From Saccharibacillus sacchari DSM 19268 (GTDB lineage: Bacteria > Bacillota > Bacilli > Paenibacillales > Paenibacillaceae), in the NCBI RefSeq assembly GCF_000585395.1, contig NZ_KK073875.1:1919895-1983894 (forward strand): a stretch of 64,000 bases of DNA, written 5' to 3'. The translations under genes were made by a program, and so were the position numbers. Below the pieces are notes generated by a model. That model ran no database searches. It was not told where the DNA came from and was given only the letters and a program-made list of their open reading frames with translations. This document shows positions 1 through 8,492 of this stretch, in pieces (the stretch's first letter is position 1; every line of letters starts with the position of its first letter).

Positions 1-7
1 CCGCGGC

Positions 8-2200
8 CTAGAACACGCCCCGCAATCCCCGGCGAAGTCCTTCCAAGTCCAGCCCGTCAGCCGCAAACGCGGCGCGGATCAGACTCTGCGGCGTAAACTC
101 GTCGTACTTGCCGAGGTAAGGCGCTTCGAACTCGTCCAGCAAATTGAGCGGGTCTTCCATGCGCTCGCTTTCGGACAAGATCAGATGCTCCAGCTCGTTC
201 GCATCGGTGCGTCCGGCGACGACCATGTAATGCGGCTCCATCGGAACGATCGAGCGAAGCGACAGCTGCTGCGACAGATTGTTTTTGAGCAAACGTTCCA
301 GCGTCCGGTATTCCCGGCTGCCGATCCACGGCATGACGAACATCGAATCGCCGCCCGCGGGCAGCACGAGGCGTTCGGTCAAGCCGGTCTCGCGAGACAG
401 TCGGCGCGCGCGTTCGAGGCGCGCAACCGCGTTCGGAGCGAGATACGGATACAGCGTGCTTTCCCGCAAAATATCCCGCATTTTGCGGACGACCCGAGTA
501 TGGATATCGCCGCCCGCGCCGAGCCAGAGCGTATCCGCCTTGCCTTTCGCGTTTTTCACGTAGACGGCTTTATGGCGGTTATCGACTTCTTCGACTTTCC
601 ACAACCGCCCGGCAAGCGAAAAGCAGTAACCCGCGGGCGGCACGGTCGTGATCGAACCGATCTCTTCCGAGCCGTCGTATACGGCATGCTCTTCTTCGTC
701 CTGGAACACGGCGTAGAAACGGTAATGCCCGGACACCCGATCGCCCATCAGGCCGACGATCAGCATGCCGTCTTCGGTCTGCTCGATATGATCGGTCGCC
801 AGCAGATACTCCAGCAGTTCGCGGTATTGGTCGGTCGTAAAGTTGGCAAAAGGCGGCAGAGTCAGCACGGCGCGAGCCAATTCGCCCGGATCGGCTTCGC
901 CGAAGCTGCGCAGCACGCTCATCGTCTGGTGATACAGCAGGCCGAGCGGAAGCTTGCGCACGACCTGCGGCTCGATCCATTTTTCTTTCACGTACAGTTC
1001 GCAGACCGCGATCGCCCGCAGCAGCGTCCACGGCATGCGCGCCGGAAGCTGGGCTTCTTCGTCGTCTTCCTCGGCGCACACGAACATCATCTCCGCGACC
1101 GCGCCTTCGCGGCGTCCCGAACGTCCGAGCCGCTGCACGAAGCTGGCGCAGGAATACGGCGCGCCGAGCTGCATCACCCGTTCGAGGCTGCCGAGGTCGA
1201 TGCCGAGTTCAAGCGTCAGCGTCGCCGCCGCAACCGCCGGACCGTAACCTTCCCGCAGAGCCGCTTCGGCTTCTTCGCGCAGCATCGAAGAGATGCTGCC
1301 GTGATGTACGTGGAACACGTCCGGCTGCTCTCGAATGGCGGCGATGCGGCGCATTTCCAGTATGGTCGTCTCGGCGGTGGTGCGGCTGTTGGTGAAGACC
1401 AAAGCTTTTTTCAAATGCGTATGGTCATAGATAAAGTTATTGTAAGCCTTTTTGGCGTTTTCCAACGCTTCGGTTTGTCGTTCGTCGCGCGCGTCCGGCA
1501 TGGCGAAGTTCTCGATCGACAGCCGCAGCTTGCGACCGCCCGGAGGGGAAACCAGCTCGACCGGGATATGCGTGCCGCCGGCCAGCCAATTTTTGACGGA
1601 ATCGTAGTCGCCGAGCGTCGCGGACAACCCGATCCGGCGCGGCGAGCAGCCTGCCATCCGGGACAATCGTTCGAGCTGGCTCAGCACCTGCGAACCGCGG
1701 TCCGCGCCCATAAACGCATGCACTTCGTCGATGACGATAAAGCGCAGATCGCCGAACAGCGCCGGGATCGCGTTGGGACGGTTCATGAGCAGGCCTTCCA
1801 GCGACTCCGGCGTAATCTGAAGCACCCCGGACGGATTGCGCATGACCTTCGTTTTCTCGGACTGCGGAACGTCGCCGTGCCAGTGCCAGACCGGGATATG
1901 CGCGTCGCGCATCAGTCCTTCGAGCCGCTGGAACTGGTCGTTGATCAGCGCTTTGAGCGGCCCGATGTACAGAATGCCGACCGAACGCGAAGGCTCTTGG
2001 TCAAGCAGCGTCAGCGCCGGGAAAAAGGCGGCTTCCGTCTTGCCCGAAGCCGTCCCAGACGCAATCAGCATATGATGGTTACTATCCAAAATGACGCGGC
2101 TCGCTTCCACCTGCACTTCGCGCAGTTCTTCCCAGCCGCTGCGGTAAATATATTCCTGGATAAAAGGCGCCAAACGATAAAACGGATGTTCCGCGCTCAC
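8..2200 (-). CDS. Lhr-like SF2 DEAD/DEAH-box helicase (TerB/BREX-like operon)
   Basis: 730-aa superfamily 2 helicase. Visible motifs: Walker A SGTASGKT (res. 48-55), motif II DEVH (158-161), motif III SAT (193-195), and motif VI QRLGRSGRR (356-364). The order and the Lhr-like spacing suggest an ATP-driven nucleic-acid translocase; BrxHI of type 2 BREX is a comparable Lhr-like helicase (family knowledge). The start is a GTG whose bases overlap the stop of the upstream ATPase gene in a GTGA (4-bp) overlap, so translation is probably coupled. The roughly 360 residues after motif VI carry no motif I can name. It is the last gene of the three-gene operon; the stop codon lies 8 bases from the window edge, so what follows is unseen. 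Confidence 0.9.
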   Translation of the reverse strand: MSAEHPFYRLAPFIQEYIYRSGWEELREVQVEASRVILDSNHHMLIASGTASGKTEAAFFPALTLLDQEPSRSVGILYIGPLKALINDQFQRLEGLMRDAHIPVWHWHGDVPQSEKTKVMRNPSGVLQITPESLEGLLMNRPNAIPALFGDLRFIVIDEVHAFMGADRGSQVLSQLERLSRMAGCSPRRIGLSATLGDYDSVKNWLAGGTHIPVELVSPPGGRKLRLSIENFAMPDARDERQTEALENAKKAYNNFIYDHTHLKKALVFTNSRTTAETTILEMRRIAAIREQPDVFHVHHGSISSMLREEAEAALREGYGPAVAAATLTLELGIDLGSLERVMQLGAPYSCASFVQRLGRSGRREGAVAEMMFVCAEEDDEEAQLPARMPWTLLRAIAVCELYVKEKWIEPQVVRKLPLGLLYHQTMSVLRSFGEADPGELARAVLTLPPFANFTTDQYRELLEYLLATDHIEQTEDGMLIVGLMGDRVSGHYRFYAVFQDEEEHAVYDGSEEIGSITTVPPAGYCFSLAGRLWKVEEVDNRHKAVYVKNAKGKADTLWLGAGGDIHTRVVRKMRDILRESTLYPYLAPNAVARLERARRLSRETGLTERLVLPAGGDSMFVMPWIGSREYRTLERLLKNNLSQQLSLRSIVPMEPHYMVVAGRTDANELEHLILSESERMEDPLNLLDEFEAPYLGKYDEFTPQSLIRAAFAADGLDLEGLRRGLRGVF

Positions 2201-4260
2201 AGGTCAAGCTCCGCCAGGATATCGTCGGGCTCGCCGTTATTCGAGTCCGAGCCTCGCGTAGACGCATCATTCGCATCTGTCCAGTCCGACTTCGCAGTCT
2301 GCGTTTCCGACGGGTCGTCCGCATATCTAGGATCGGAAAAGTCGACATCATCTTCGTGCGGAGCTTCATCGGGAATGCCATGGCTCTCAAGGTATGAAGC
2401 GTCATCTTCAGGCTGTCGCACGCCGGAACGATCGTCCCGATCGGAATAATACGTACCCGAACGAGCAGCGTCCGATGCAGTGCCGTAAGCCGAACGCGTA
2501 TCCGCAGCGCCTCGGAAACTGTAGCCTGCGGCTTCATAAGAATTCCCGCCATAAAAGTCGGGTTCGGTTCTCAAACTCTCGACGTTCTCGCCGCTTTGAA
2601 ACCCGCTTCCGCGTGGACGGAAAGATGCGGGAGCGGCAGATTCGCTGATCCGGCCTCCGCGCAGCGAATCGTCAGACGGACGTTGTTCGCGCAGCACCGA
2701 TCCGCCGTCGTTCGGCTTTGCCGGGTTTGCAGCGGGCGTTGCGGTTTTGTCATCAGCGTAACCGCCGCTTCCCCGGCCGACTCCGTACGGATCGGAGCGC
2801 AGATTTTCGTTGCCGTCCGTTTTTTTCGGGTTGGATGGCGATGTGCCGGAACCTTGGTTCGAAGCCGAAGAAGGCGACGCGGGAGCGCTGCTCGGTGCAG
2901 ACACGCTTCGTTCCCTGCTCGGAGCTTCCGTAACGGGGATGCCGTCGACGGCCGAGCGGCCCAGACCGTCGAACGCTCCGCCGCTTTGCGACGCGCGCCC
3001 CATCATGTCCGGCAGCAGCTCGTCGAAGCTGCGATCCGGGTACTGATGCAGCGTGTTGAGCAGGTCCATGAAGTCGCGCACAACCTCTCGGGTAGTCAGC
3101 AGCGCATCAGCGCCCATCCGTCCCAGCTCGGACTCCATGAACCGGGTCAACTGCTGCTGGTCCAGGGTCGATTCATACCCGTAATGCGACGCGTGCAGAC
3201 CGCGCAGCTTTTCCAGCAGGACGAGAATTTCGGCATGCGACAGCATCTCCAAACGCAAGATCGGCCCCGCGTAATGCAGCATGCCAGCGCCTTCGCCGAA
3301 GCGTCCCGCTACAAGCCGTGAACGTAGGGCGTCGTAACTGAACAGGCCTCTGCGCGTATCTTCCACGAACTGCGGCGTGCCGCCGAGGAAGATGCCCAGA
3401 TGCTGCGCTTTGCCCTGCATGGTGTCGTTGAAGATCGTCAGTAGCTTTTCATAATTGCTTTGCCGCGAGACGGTATTCGTAATTTTGTACAGATTGACGC
3501 CTTCGTCGATAAACAGCAGCAATCCTTTGTAGCCGATCTTCGACATGAACTCCGCCCACAGCTTCATGTAATCGTACCAATTGTCGTCGTCGATAATGAC
3601 GCCTACGCCGAGCGTTTTGCGCGCTTCCGTTTTGGTCGGGAACTCGCCTCGCAGCCAGCGCAGCGCATTTTGCTTCAACTCGTCGTCGGACATTTTGTAG
3701 CCGTTCCAATAAGCGGCAAGCACGCGCGCGAAGTCGAAGCCGTGCACCATATGCTCCATATTGCCCGTCACTTCGAAAATGCGGCGCTCTACCTCGACCG
3801 GAAGTTTTTCATCGTCCGGCCGCAGTCCCAGTTCCGCCATCGCCTGCTGCTGCAAAGACGCGAACCATTTTTGCAGCACCGCTTCCAGCGCGCCGCCGTC
3901 GGGACGGGTGCGCGTGGACAGATGCGTCATCAACTCGCGGTACGTGCCGAGTCCCTGCCCTTTCGTGCCGACCAACCGGCGTTCCGGCGACAGATCGGCG
4001 TCGGCTACCACAAAATCGCGATCCATCGCGTAATTGCGCAAAATCTGGATCAGAAAACTTTTCCCGCTGCCGTATCGGCCCGTAATCAGTTTGAACGCCG
4101 CGCCGCCTTCGGCCACGTTGCCCAGCTCCCGCAATACCGATTCGATCTCGAGCTTGCGCCCGACCGCTATATATTCAAGCCCGATCCGCGGAACCACGCC
4201 TGCGCTCAAAGAGTTCACCAGCGCCGACGAGATCCGCTTGGGGATCTTCGTTTGATTCAC
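2197..4260 (-). CDS. BrxC/BrxD-like (DUF2791-type) P-loop ATPase
   Basis: 687-aa ATP-binding protein. P-loop GRYGSGKS lies near residue 60 and a Walker B-like LLLFIDEGVNL near residue 250. The N-terminal part resembles the ATP-binding domain named in BREX systems (BrxC/BrxD, formerly DUF2791). Residues from about 430 to the end are Ser/Gly/Pro/Asp-rich and look disordered, which is unusual as a tail on such an ATPase. GTG start, with GGAGGT 7 bases upstream. A 112-bp gap separates it from the TerB gene, and the helicase follows with a 4-bp overlap. Inference: a motor or clamp-loader-like subunit cooperating with the helicase. A weak internal promoter in the gap is possible (TTGAAT, 18 bp, TATGGT) but unsupported otherwise. 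Confidence 0.8.
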   Translation of the reverse strand: MNQTKIPKRISSALVNSLSAGVVPRIGLEYIAVGRKLEIESVLRELGNVAEGGAAFKLITGRYGSGKSFLIQILRNYAMDRDFVVADADLSPERRLVGTKGQGLGTYRELMTHLSTRTRPDGGALEAVLQKWFASLQQQAMAELGLRPDDEKLPVEVERRIFEVTGNMEHMVHGFDFARVLAAYWNGYKMSDDELKQNALRWLRGEFPTKTEARKTLGVGVIIDDDNWYDYMKLWAEFMSKIGYKGLLLFIDEGVNLYKITNTVSRQSNYEKLLTIFNDTMQGKAQHLGIFLGGTPQFVEDTRRGLFSYDALRSRLVAGRFGEGAGMLHYAGPILRLEMLSHAEILVLLEKLRGLHASHYGYESTLDQQQLTRFMESELGRMGADALLTTREVVRDFMDLLNTLHQYPDRSFDELLPDMMGRASQSGGAFDGLGRSAVDGIPVTEAPSRERSVSAPSSAPASPSSASNQGSGTSPSNPKKTDGNENLRSDPYGVGRGSGGYADDKTATPAANPAKPNDGGSVLREQRPSDDSLRGGRISESAAPASFRPRGSGFQSGENVESLRTEPDFYGGNSYEAAGYSFRGAADTRSAYGTASDAARSGTYYSDRDDRSGVRQPEDDASYLESHGIPDEAPHEDDVDFSDPRYADDPSETQTAKSDWTDANDASTRGSDSNNGEPDDILAELDL

Positions 4261-4372
4261 GTTCAGTCACCTCCGAATGTTGCCATGCCTAGCTCCGCAC
4301 CACTATACCATACTCTTTCCCCATGTTCCGATTCAAAAACAAGCTTTCGCGAATTTTCGGAATTTCGTCGGA

Positions 4373-7300
4373 TCATCGTTCATATAACCTCTCCAAGATC
4401 GGGACATATTCTTCCAGCACTTCGCCCGCGTCGATCAACAAATCCCCGATCGTCTCCATCGCGGCTTCGTTGATTCGGTCGATTACCGTCTCCGGCAGCT
4501 CGCCCGTCGCCCCGGCAATGCTCATTCGCTCGGCGTCGCTTGCATGCAGCAGCACCGCGCGCAGCATCTGCCGATCTGCCGAAGTCAGGAGCGCGGCCAG
4601 CGACTGCCAATCTTCATCCAGAGCTTCAGCGTCCCAGTCGTCTTCGCTTACGCTTGAAGGCTCAACAAGGTTTGTATCGGCTTCCAGGCTTTCGCGGTCA
4701 GACGGTTGCGGTTCGGAAAACGGAACATCCGAGGCCGGCGTCCCTGCGTTCGAGAGTTGAATAGCCGGATCATTTTCCCATGCGTTTGAGTGATCCTGTC
4801 CAGCTTCGGAAGATCGAACCGGATCGCTCGCTTTCCCTTCGATCTTCGAACCGCCAGCGACAGGATCAAACGAGAGAGCTCCCGGCACAGCGTCAACGGA
4901 CCAGCCCTCTTCCGCGTCTTCCGGCAGCTCCATCGTTTCGAAGCCTTCGTACTCGGCGGTCTCGCCTTGCGCTTCCGTCTTCGGCTCCGCTATCGACTTC
5001 GCCGCATCCCCCGCGCTCATCAATTCTCCGGTCAACATGCGCAGCACTTCATCCGAATCACGGCGAAGCTTATCCAGCTCTTCAAGATTGAACCGCACCT
5101 CGGGCCGCTTGGGCGGTTCGGGCAATACGCGTTCTTCCGGCGGAACGAACTCGCGCTCTACCGCCGCCGCGATCGTCTCGGAAATCTCGGGGTCCAGCTT
5201 GATTCCGCGCAAGCGGCCGCCGAATTTAAACCGGGCACGAAGCTCATTTTCCGTCTGCCGCGTTACCTGTGTCATAAAGTCGCGAAGCTGCGCGTGCAGA
5301 CTCAGCTTCGGCGCACGCACCAGGAACGTTCGCCCGTACGTTTCCGGATCGTAAACGGCGCTGCGGAACAAGTAGCGCTCCGTAATCCGTATATCGGCTG
5401 CGCGGAACAATCCCGTCAGCCGAATGCCGCGCGTGGTAATCAGATGTTCGTCGATGGCGCGAACCACGTGAGGCAAGACGCGAGGCAAAGCCTTTTTACC
5501 CGCATCCTTATAAAAGCGACTGGTCGTCATATCGTAATCCGACAGCCTCGCAATCAATTCCCATGTCAGCTCCGCAGGACTCTCCTCCAAACGGCGGGAC
5601 AATTCGAGATCCAGCAATTCGCCTTTTAACTGTCCCGCCGTCTGTTCCAAAGCGGTCGAATCCGGCAAATCGAGCGAATTCACCAACGCAAATTCCCGGA
5701 CCCAATCGGCCATGTAACCGTCCAGGCGACGGAAGCGGGCGCGGTAATTCTCCCATACCCGGATCATCGCGGAAAGTCCGTCCTGCGGATTGTCCCAACC
5801 TACGCCGTTGATCAATTCGTAGACATAGATGAACAGATAGGACAGGTCCGTCTCGACCTTTTCGCCTCGGCGGAATTGGGTTCTCCAGTAGAAGTACCAT
5901 TGCTCCTGCTCCGGCTTCATTGCGGCATAGGTCGGCCAGTAGCTCGAAAAAGAAACGAACGGCACTTCCGATTCGGTACGGTCCGCATGCTCGCGCGCCC
6001 GCTCGATGAACTCTCGCTCCGCCGATTGCTGCTGCACGGGACGGATCGGACGGGCTTCGCCGCCGTACGCGGGTTGGCGACGCTTGGGCGGGATGTACGA
6101 CGGGGTACGTTCCGGTTCGGGGCGCGACGTCTGAATGTCTCGCGGGTCCGGTTCGCGTTCCGAACCCGACGCTCCCGATCGGCCGCGCGAAGCATCGAAG
6201 CTTCTTCCGCCGCCTCCGTCAACGCGTGGCGGAATCGCCATCCCCCGACTCGGCGGCGTCTGCGATTGAACCTTGGCCTCGTCCACGAACATCTCGGCCA
6301 TCCCGTCTTCTTTTCGCCAAGAAGGCAACTGAAAAGAAGGAACGTCCCTTAAAGGCGGTCTGGCTCCCGCGGCAGGCTTGCCTTTATTCGGGTCGATCAA
6401 TAAATAGCTGCGAGTCAGCGAATCGTACAGTTTCAGCAAACGCACCTGCACGGCGCGCACCCGGGCATCGTTCATCTGCCCTTCGTCCGAATAAATCGCC
6501 AGACGAACCCTTGCCTCGGCGGCATCGATCCGGCTGAACAGCCGCGTCTCGTCCGAACGCACGGATGTATCCGGTTCAAGCAGCAGCAAAATATCCGCGC
6601 GCAGCGGGGCTTCAAAATCGGCCCGTTGCAGCGACGATACCGGGACCAGAATCAATCCGGCCTGCTTCGTATCCTCTTCTTCGTTCGGAGACGATTCGAG
6701 AAAACGCACGGGCAGACCGGCTTTCGGCGGCGGATCGACCGGGTCGCTGTGTTCCGCCAACGCCGCCAACAGCTCGCGCCGCCCGACGACCAGCATCCGG
6801 CAATCCGGCGATGCAGACAAAGTCTCCGCGATCCAAGTCCTCAATTCTTGCAACCTGTGCTCGACGCCGCCATACAGCCCTCCGTTCATGCCCCAGCCTG
6901 TCAAATAACGCAGGTGAACCAAAGCAGGGCTTGTTTCTTCGCTCTCTACCGGCTTGGGACCTTCCAGTTCGATCGGCAGCTCTCCGGCTATTGATTCGCC
7001 CGGCAATCCGATCCGCTGCCTGTACGAAAAGCCTGCGGAGATCAGGCCAGCCGATCCTCCGCCCGCCCCATGCTCGCGCAAACTGCGGGCAAACTCGGGG
7101 GCCTCCAAATCGATCCACCCGTCCTCCAAACGCAGATAGCGCCGTCCTTCGCTCCAAGCGTCCGTCAATTCGGCTGCCGTGAACTTTTGCTCCCCTACGC
7201 TCAATACGGGCTCGGCATGGACGACGCCTACCCCGCGATCCGGCACAGGTCCGCCGCGAAGCGACCAACTCCAATCCGATGCGTCATAGAGGCGATGCAT

Positions 7301-8275
7301 ATCGCGGAAACGAACCAGAGCGTCTCCCGTTACCATCGCTCCCCATTCGCGTTCGACCAAACGGGCGAATTCCGCAAGTTCGTCGCCCCGCACGGTTCCG
7401 CCGGATTCGCTGCCGAACAGGCGGCGCATCTGCTCCCGGTCCATGGCAGGCCGCATGAAGAAGGTTCCTCTCGCATCGGGCTCCGGCGAATCGGGCAAAG
7501 ATTCCAAAAGAATCTGCGCCTCCGAATAATCGGCTTGTCCGCCTTCTTGCTTATCCGCCTTCGCATCCGTCCAAGCGGCTTGCAGGACATAGCCGTCCAG
7601 CCCCTGTAATCTCAATGTTTCATTCCCGCTCGCGACCTCGACTGCCGCGTAATCTTCGCCGCAATCCGTAATGTCGATATGTCCGACCGGCTCCGGCGAA
7701 TATTCGATTTCGCTATGCACGCGCAATGAACGGTCGCGCATGGCCGGAATCGCCTGCACCAGCAGTTCTTCCCACTCGTCCGTTCCGATCCGCCGACCGA
7801 TCCAGTCCAGATCGTCTTCTTCGAAGCCCGGCAGATCGATCAACTCATACCCGTTGTCCCCGAAGCGCCCCAACCAACCGGATTCCAGATAAGTCGAGCC
7901 TTCCGGCAGGCGTCCGATTAACGAGGAACGTTCATGATCAAGGAAAAAGGTCACGCCGTAATCGCCGTCCGGGTCTGCCATCATGGCAAGTTCGACCTCG
8001 TCGCCCAGATGCAGATGCAGCCCCGGCGCGTCGCCGCGCCCGATCGCCTTAAGCAGCGTATCGCGAACGACAAGCAGCCGGGAAGCGCGGATCGGCGTCT
8101 CTTCCCGGTTCAGCCGATACTCCGGCAGCATATAGCGCGGCAGCGGCGTCAGCGCATCGCGAAGCAGGACGGGACCTTCCCCGTCCGTCGCGCTCAGCCA
8201 GAATTTGCCCCCGCCGTCCGCGCTCAAATATAGATGATAGGAATAAGCTGCGGTTCTTGCGAAAAAGTCGCTCAT
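4373..8275 (-). CDS. TerB-N/TerB-C domain protein, 1300 aa
   Basis: Large cytosolic protein, first gene of the operon. Residues about 755-1010 match the TerB-N pattern (YWPTYAAMKP, then WYFYWRTQFRRGE and DLSYLFIYVYELING). Residues about 1060-1297 match TerB-C (W-x-x-L ... RINEAAMETIGDLLID). The metal-binding TerB core itself is not seen between them. The first ~650 residues are unassigned; a stretch with ADILLLLEPD near residue 570 has the alternating beta/alpha look of a degenerate helicase-like fold, but this is only a guess. A Pro/Arg-rich linker (res. ~660-740) separates this half from TerB-N. ATG start with AGGGGAG upstream. TerB-N/TerB-C proteins are known from comparative genomics of Ter stress systems linked to DNA-processing enzymes; function here is inferred from the operon. 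Confidence 0.8.
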   Translation of the reverse strand: MSDFFARTAAYSYHLYLSADGGGKFWLSATDGEGPVLLRDALTPLPRYMLPEYRLNREETPIRASRLLVVRDTLLKAIGRGDAPGLHLHLGDEVELAMMADPDGDYGVTFFLDHERSSLIGRLPEGSTYLESGWLGRFGDNGYELIDLPGFEEDDLDWIGRRIGTDEWEELLVQAIPAMRDRSLRVHSEIEYSPEPVGHIDITDCGEDYAAVEVASGNETLRLQGLDGYVLQAAWTDAKADKQEGGQADYSEAQILLESLPDSPEPDARGTFFMRPAMDREQMRRLFGSESGGTVRGDELAEFARLVEREWGAMVTGDALVRFRDMHRLYDASDWSWSLRGGPVPDRGVGVVHAEPVLSVGEQKFTAAELTDAWSEGRRYLRLEDGWIDLEAPEFARSLREHGAGGGSAGLISAGFSYRQRIGLPGESIAGELPIELEGPKPVESEETSPALVHLRYLTGWGMNGGLYGGVEHRLQELRTWIAETLSASPDCRMLVVGRRELLAALAEHSDPVDPPPKAGLPVRFLESSPNEEEDTKQAGLILVPVSSLQRADFEAPLRADILLLLEPDTSVRSDETRLFSRIDAAEARVRLAIYSDEGQMNDARVRAVQVRLLKLYDSLTRSYLLIDPNKGKPAAGARPPLRDVPSFQLPSWRKEDGMAEMFVDEAKVQSQTPPSRGMAIPPRVDGGGGRSFDASRGRSGASGSEREPDPRDIQTSRPEPERTPSYIPPKRRQPAYGGEARPIRPVQQQSAEREFIERAREHADRTESEVPFVSFSSYWPTYAAMKPEQEQWYFYWRTQFRRGEKVETDLSYLFIYVYELINGVGWDNPQDGLSAMIRVWENYRARFRRLDGYMADWVREFALVNSLDLPDSTALEQTAGQLKGELLDLELSRRLEESPAELTWELIARLSDYDMTTSRFYKDAGKKALPRVLPHVVRAIDEHLITTRGIRLTGLFRAADIRITERYLFRSAVYDPETYGRTFLVRAPKLSLHAQLRDFMTQVTRQTENELRARFKFGGRLRGIKLDPEISETIAAAVEREFVPPEERVLPEPPKRPEVRFNLEELDKLRRDSDEVLRMLTGELMSAGDAAKSIAEPKTEAQGETAEYEGFETMELPEDAEEGWSVDAVPGALSFDPVAGGSKIEGKASDPVRSSEAGQDHSNAWENDPAIQLSNAGTPASDVPFSEPQPSDRESLEADTNLVEPSSVSEDDWDAEALDEDWQSLAALLTSADRQMLRAVLLHASDAERMSIAGATGELPETVIDRINEAAMETIGDLLIDAGEVLEEYVPILERLYER

Positions 8276-8353
8276 TTTACTCCCCTAACGCTCTTGTCCG
8301 ACAGATTGAACCTGTCTTCGAATCAAGAGATTGCCTGAATTTTCGATTCGTTC

Positions 8354-8381
8354 ATTATACCACCGTTTATCCGCGGATAAA
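8354..8381 (-). promoter_or_regulatory. Promoter of the TerB operon with perfect 16-bp palindrome
   Basis: On the minus strand a TATAAT -10 (8354-8359) is preceded by the perfect palindrome TTTATCCGCGGATAAA (8366-8381), which occupies the -35 position where only a poor -35 (TTTATC or TTATCC) exists. A repressor or activator site is the simplest reading. The 5' leader would be about 70 nt. Confidence 0.6.
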
Positions 8382-8422
8382 TGCTTTTCGACAAGAAAAG
8401 GGGAACCTGTTTTCGCTTTTCT

Positions 8423-8461
8423 CAAAAAAAGCCGCCTTCCGTTAGGTAACGGAGGACGGCT
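8423..8461 (-). terminator. Rho-independent terminator of chemoreceptor 1
   Basis: Minus-strand hairpin with stem AGCCGCC-type arms closing on TCCGTTA/TAACGGA, followed by a run of T. It lies 30 bases past the stop of the 8493-10541 gene and insulates the TerB promoter. Confidence 0.85.
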
Positions 8462-8492
8462 GAATCGATCACGGATATGGCTTTATCGAAGA

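Noticed and set aside
185..2449. 754-codon open frame on the plus strand opposite the helicase
   Set aside because: No ribosome binding site, His/Arg/Gln-rich shadow composition, and the opposite strand carries clear helicase motifs. Similar long antisense frames opposite other genes were dismissed for the same reason.
8..8275. A complete BREX locus
   Set aside because: Only BrxC/D-like ATPase and Lhr-like helicase are present; no PglX, PglZ, BrxA or BrxB is visible. The locus continues off the left edge only past the end of the helicase gene, so this cannot be settled here.
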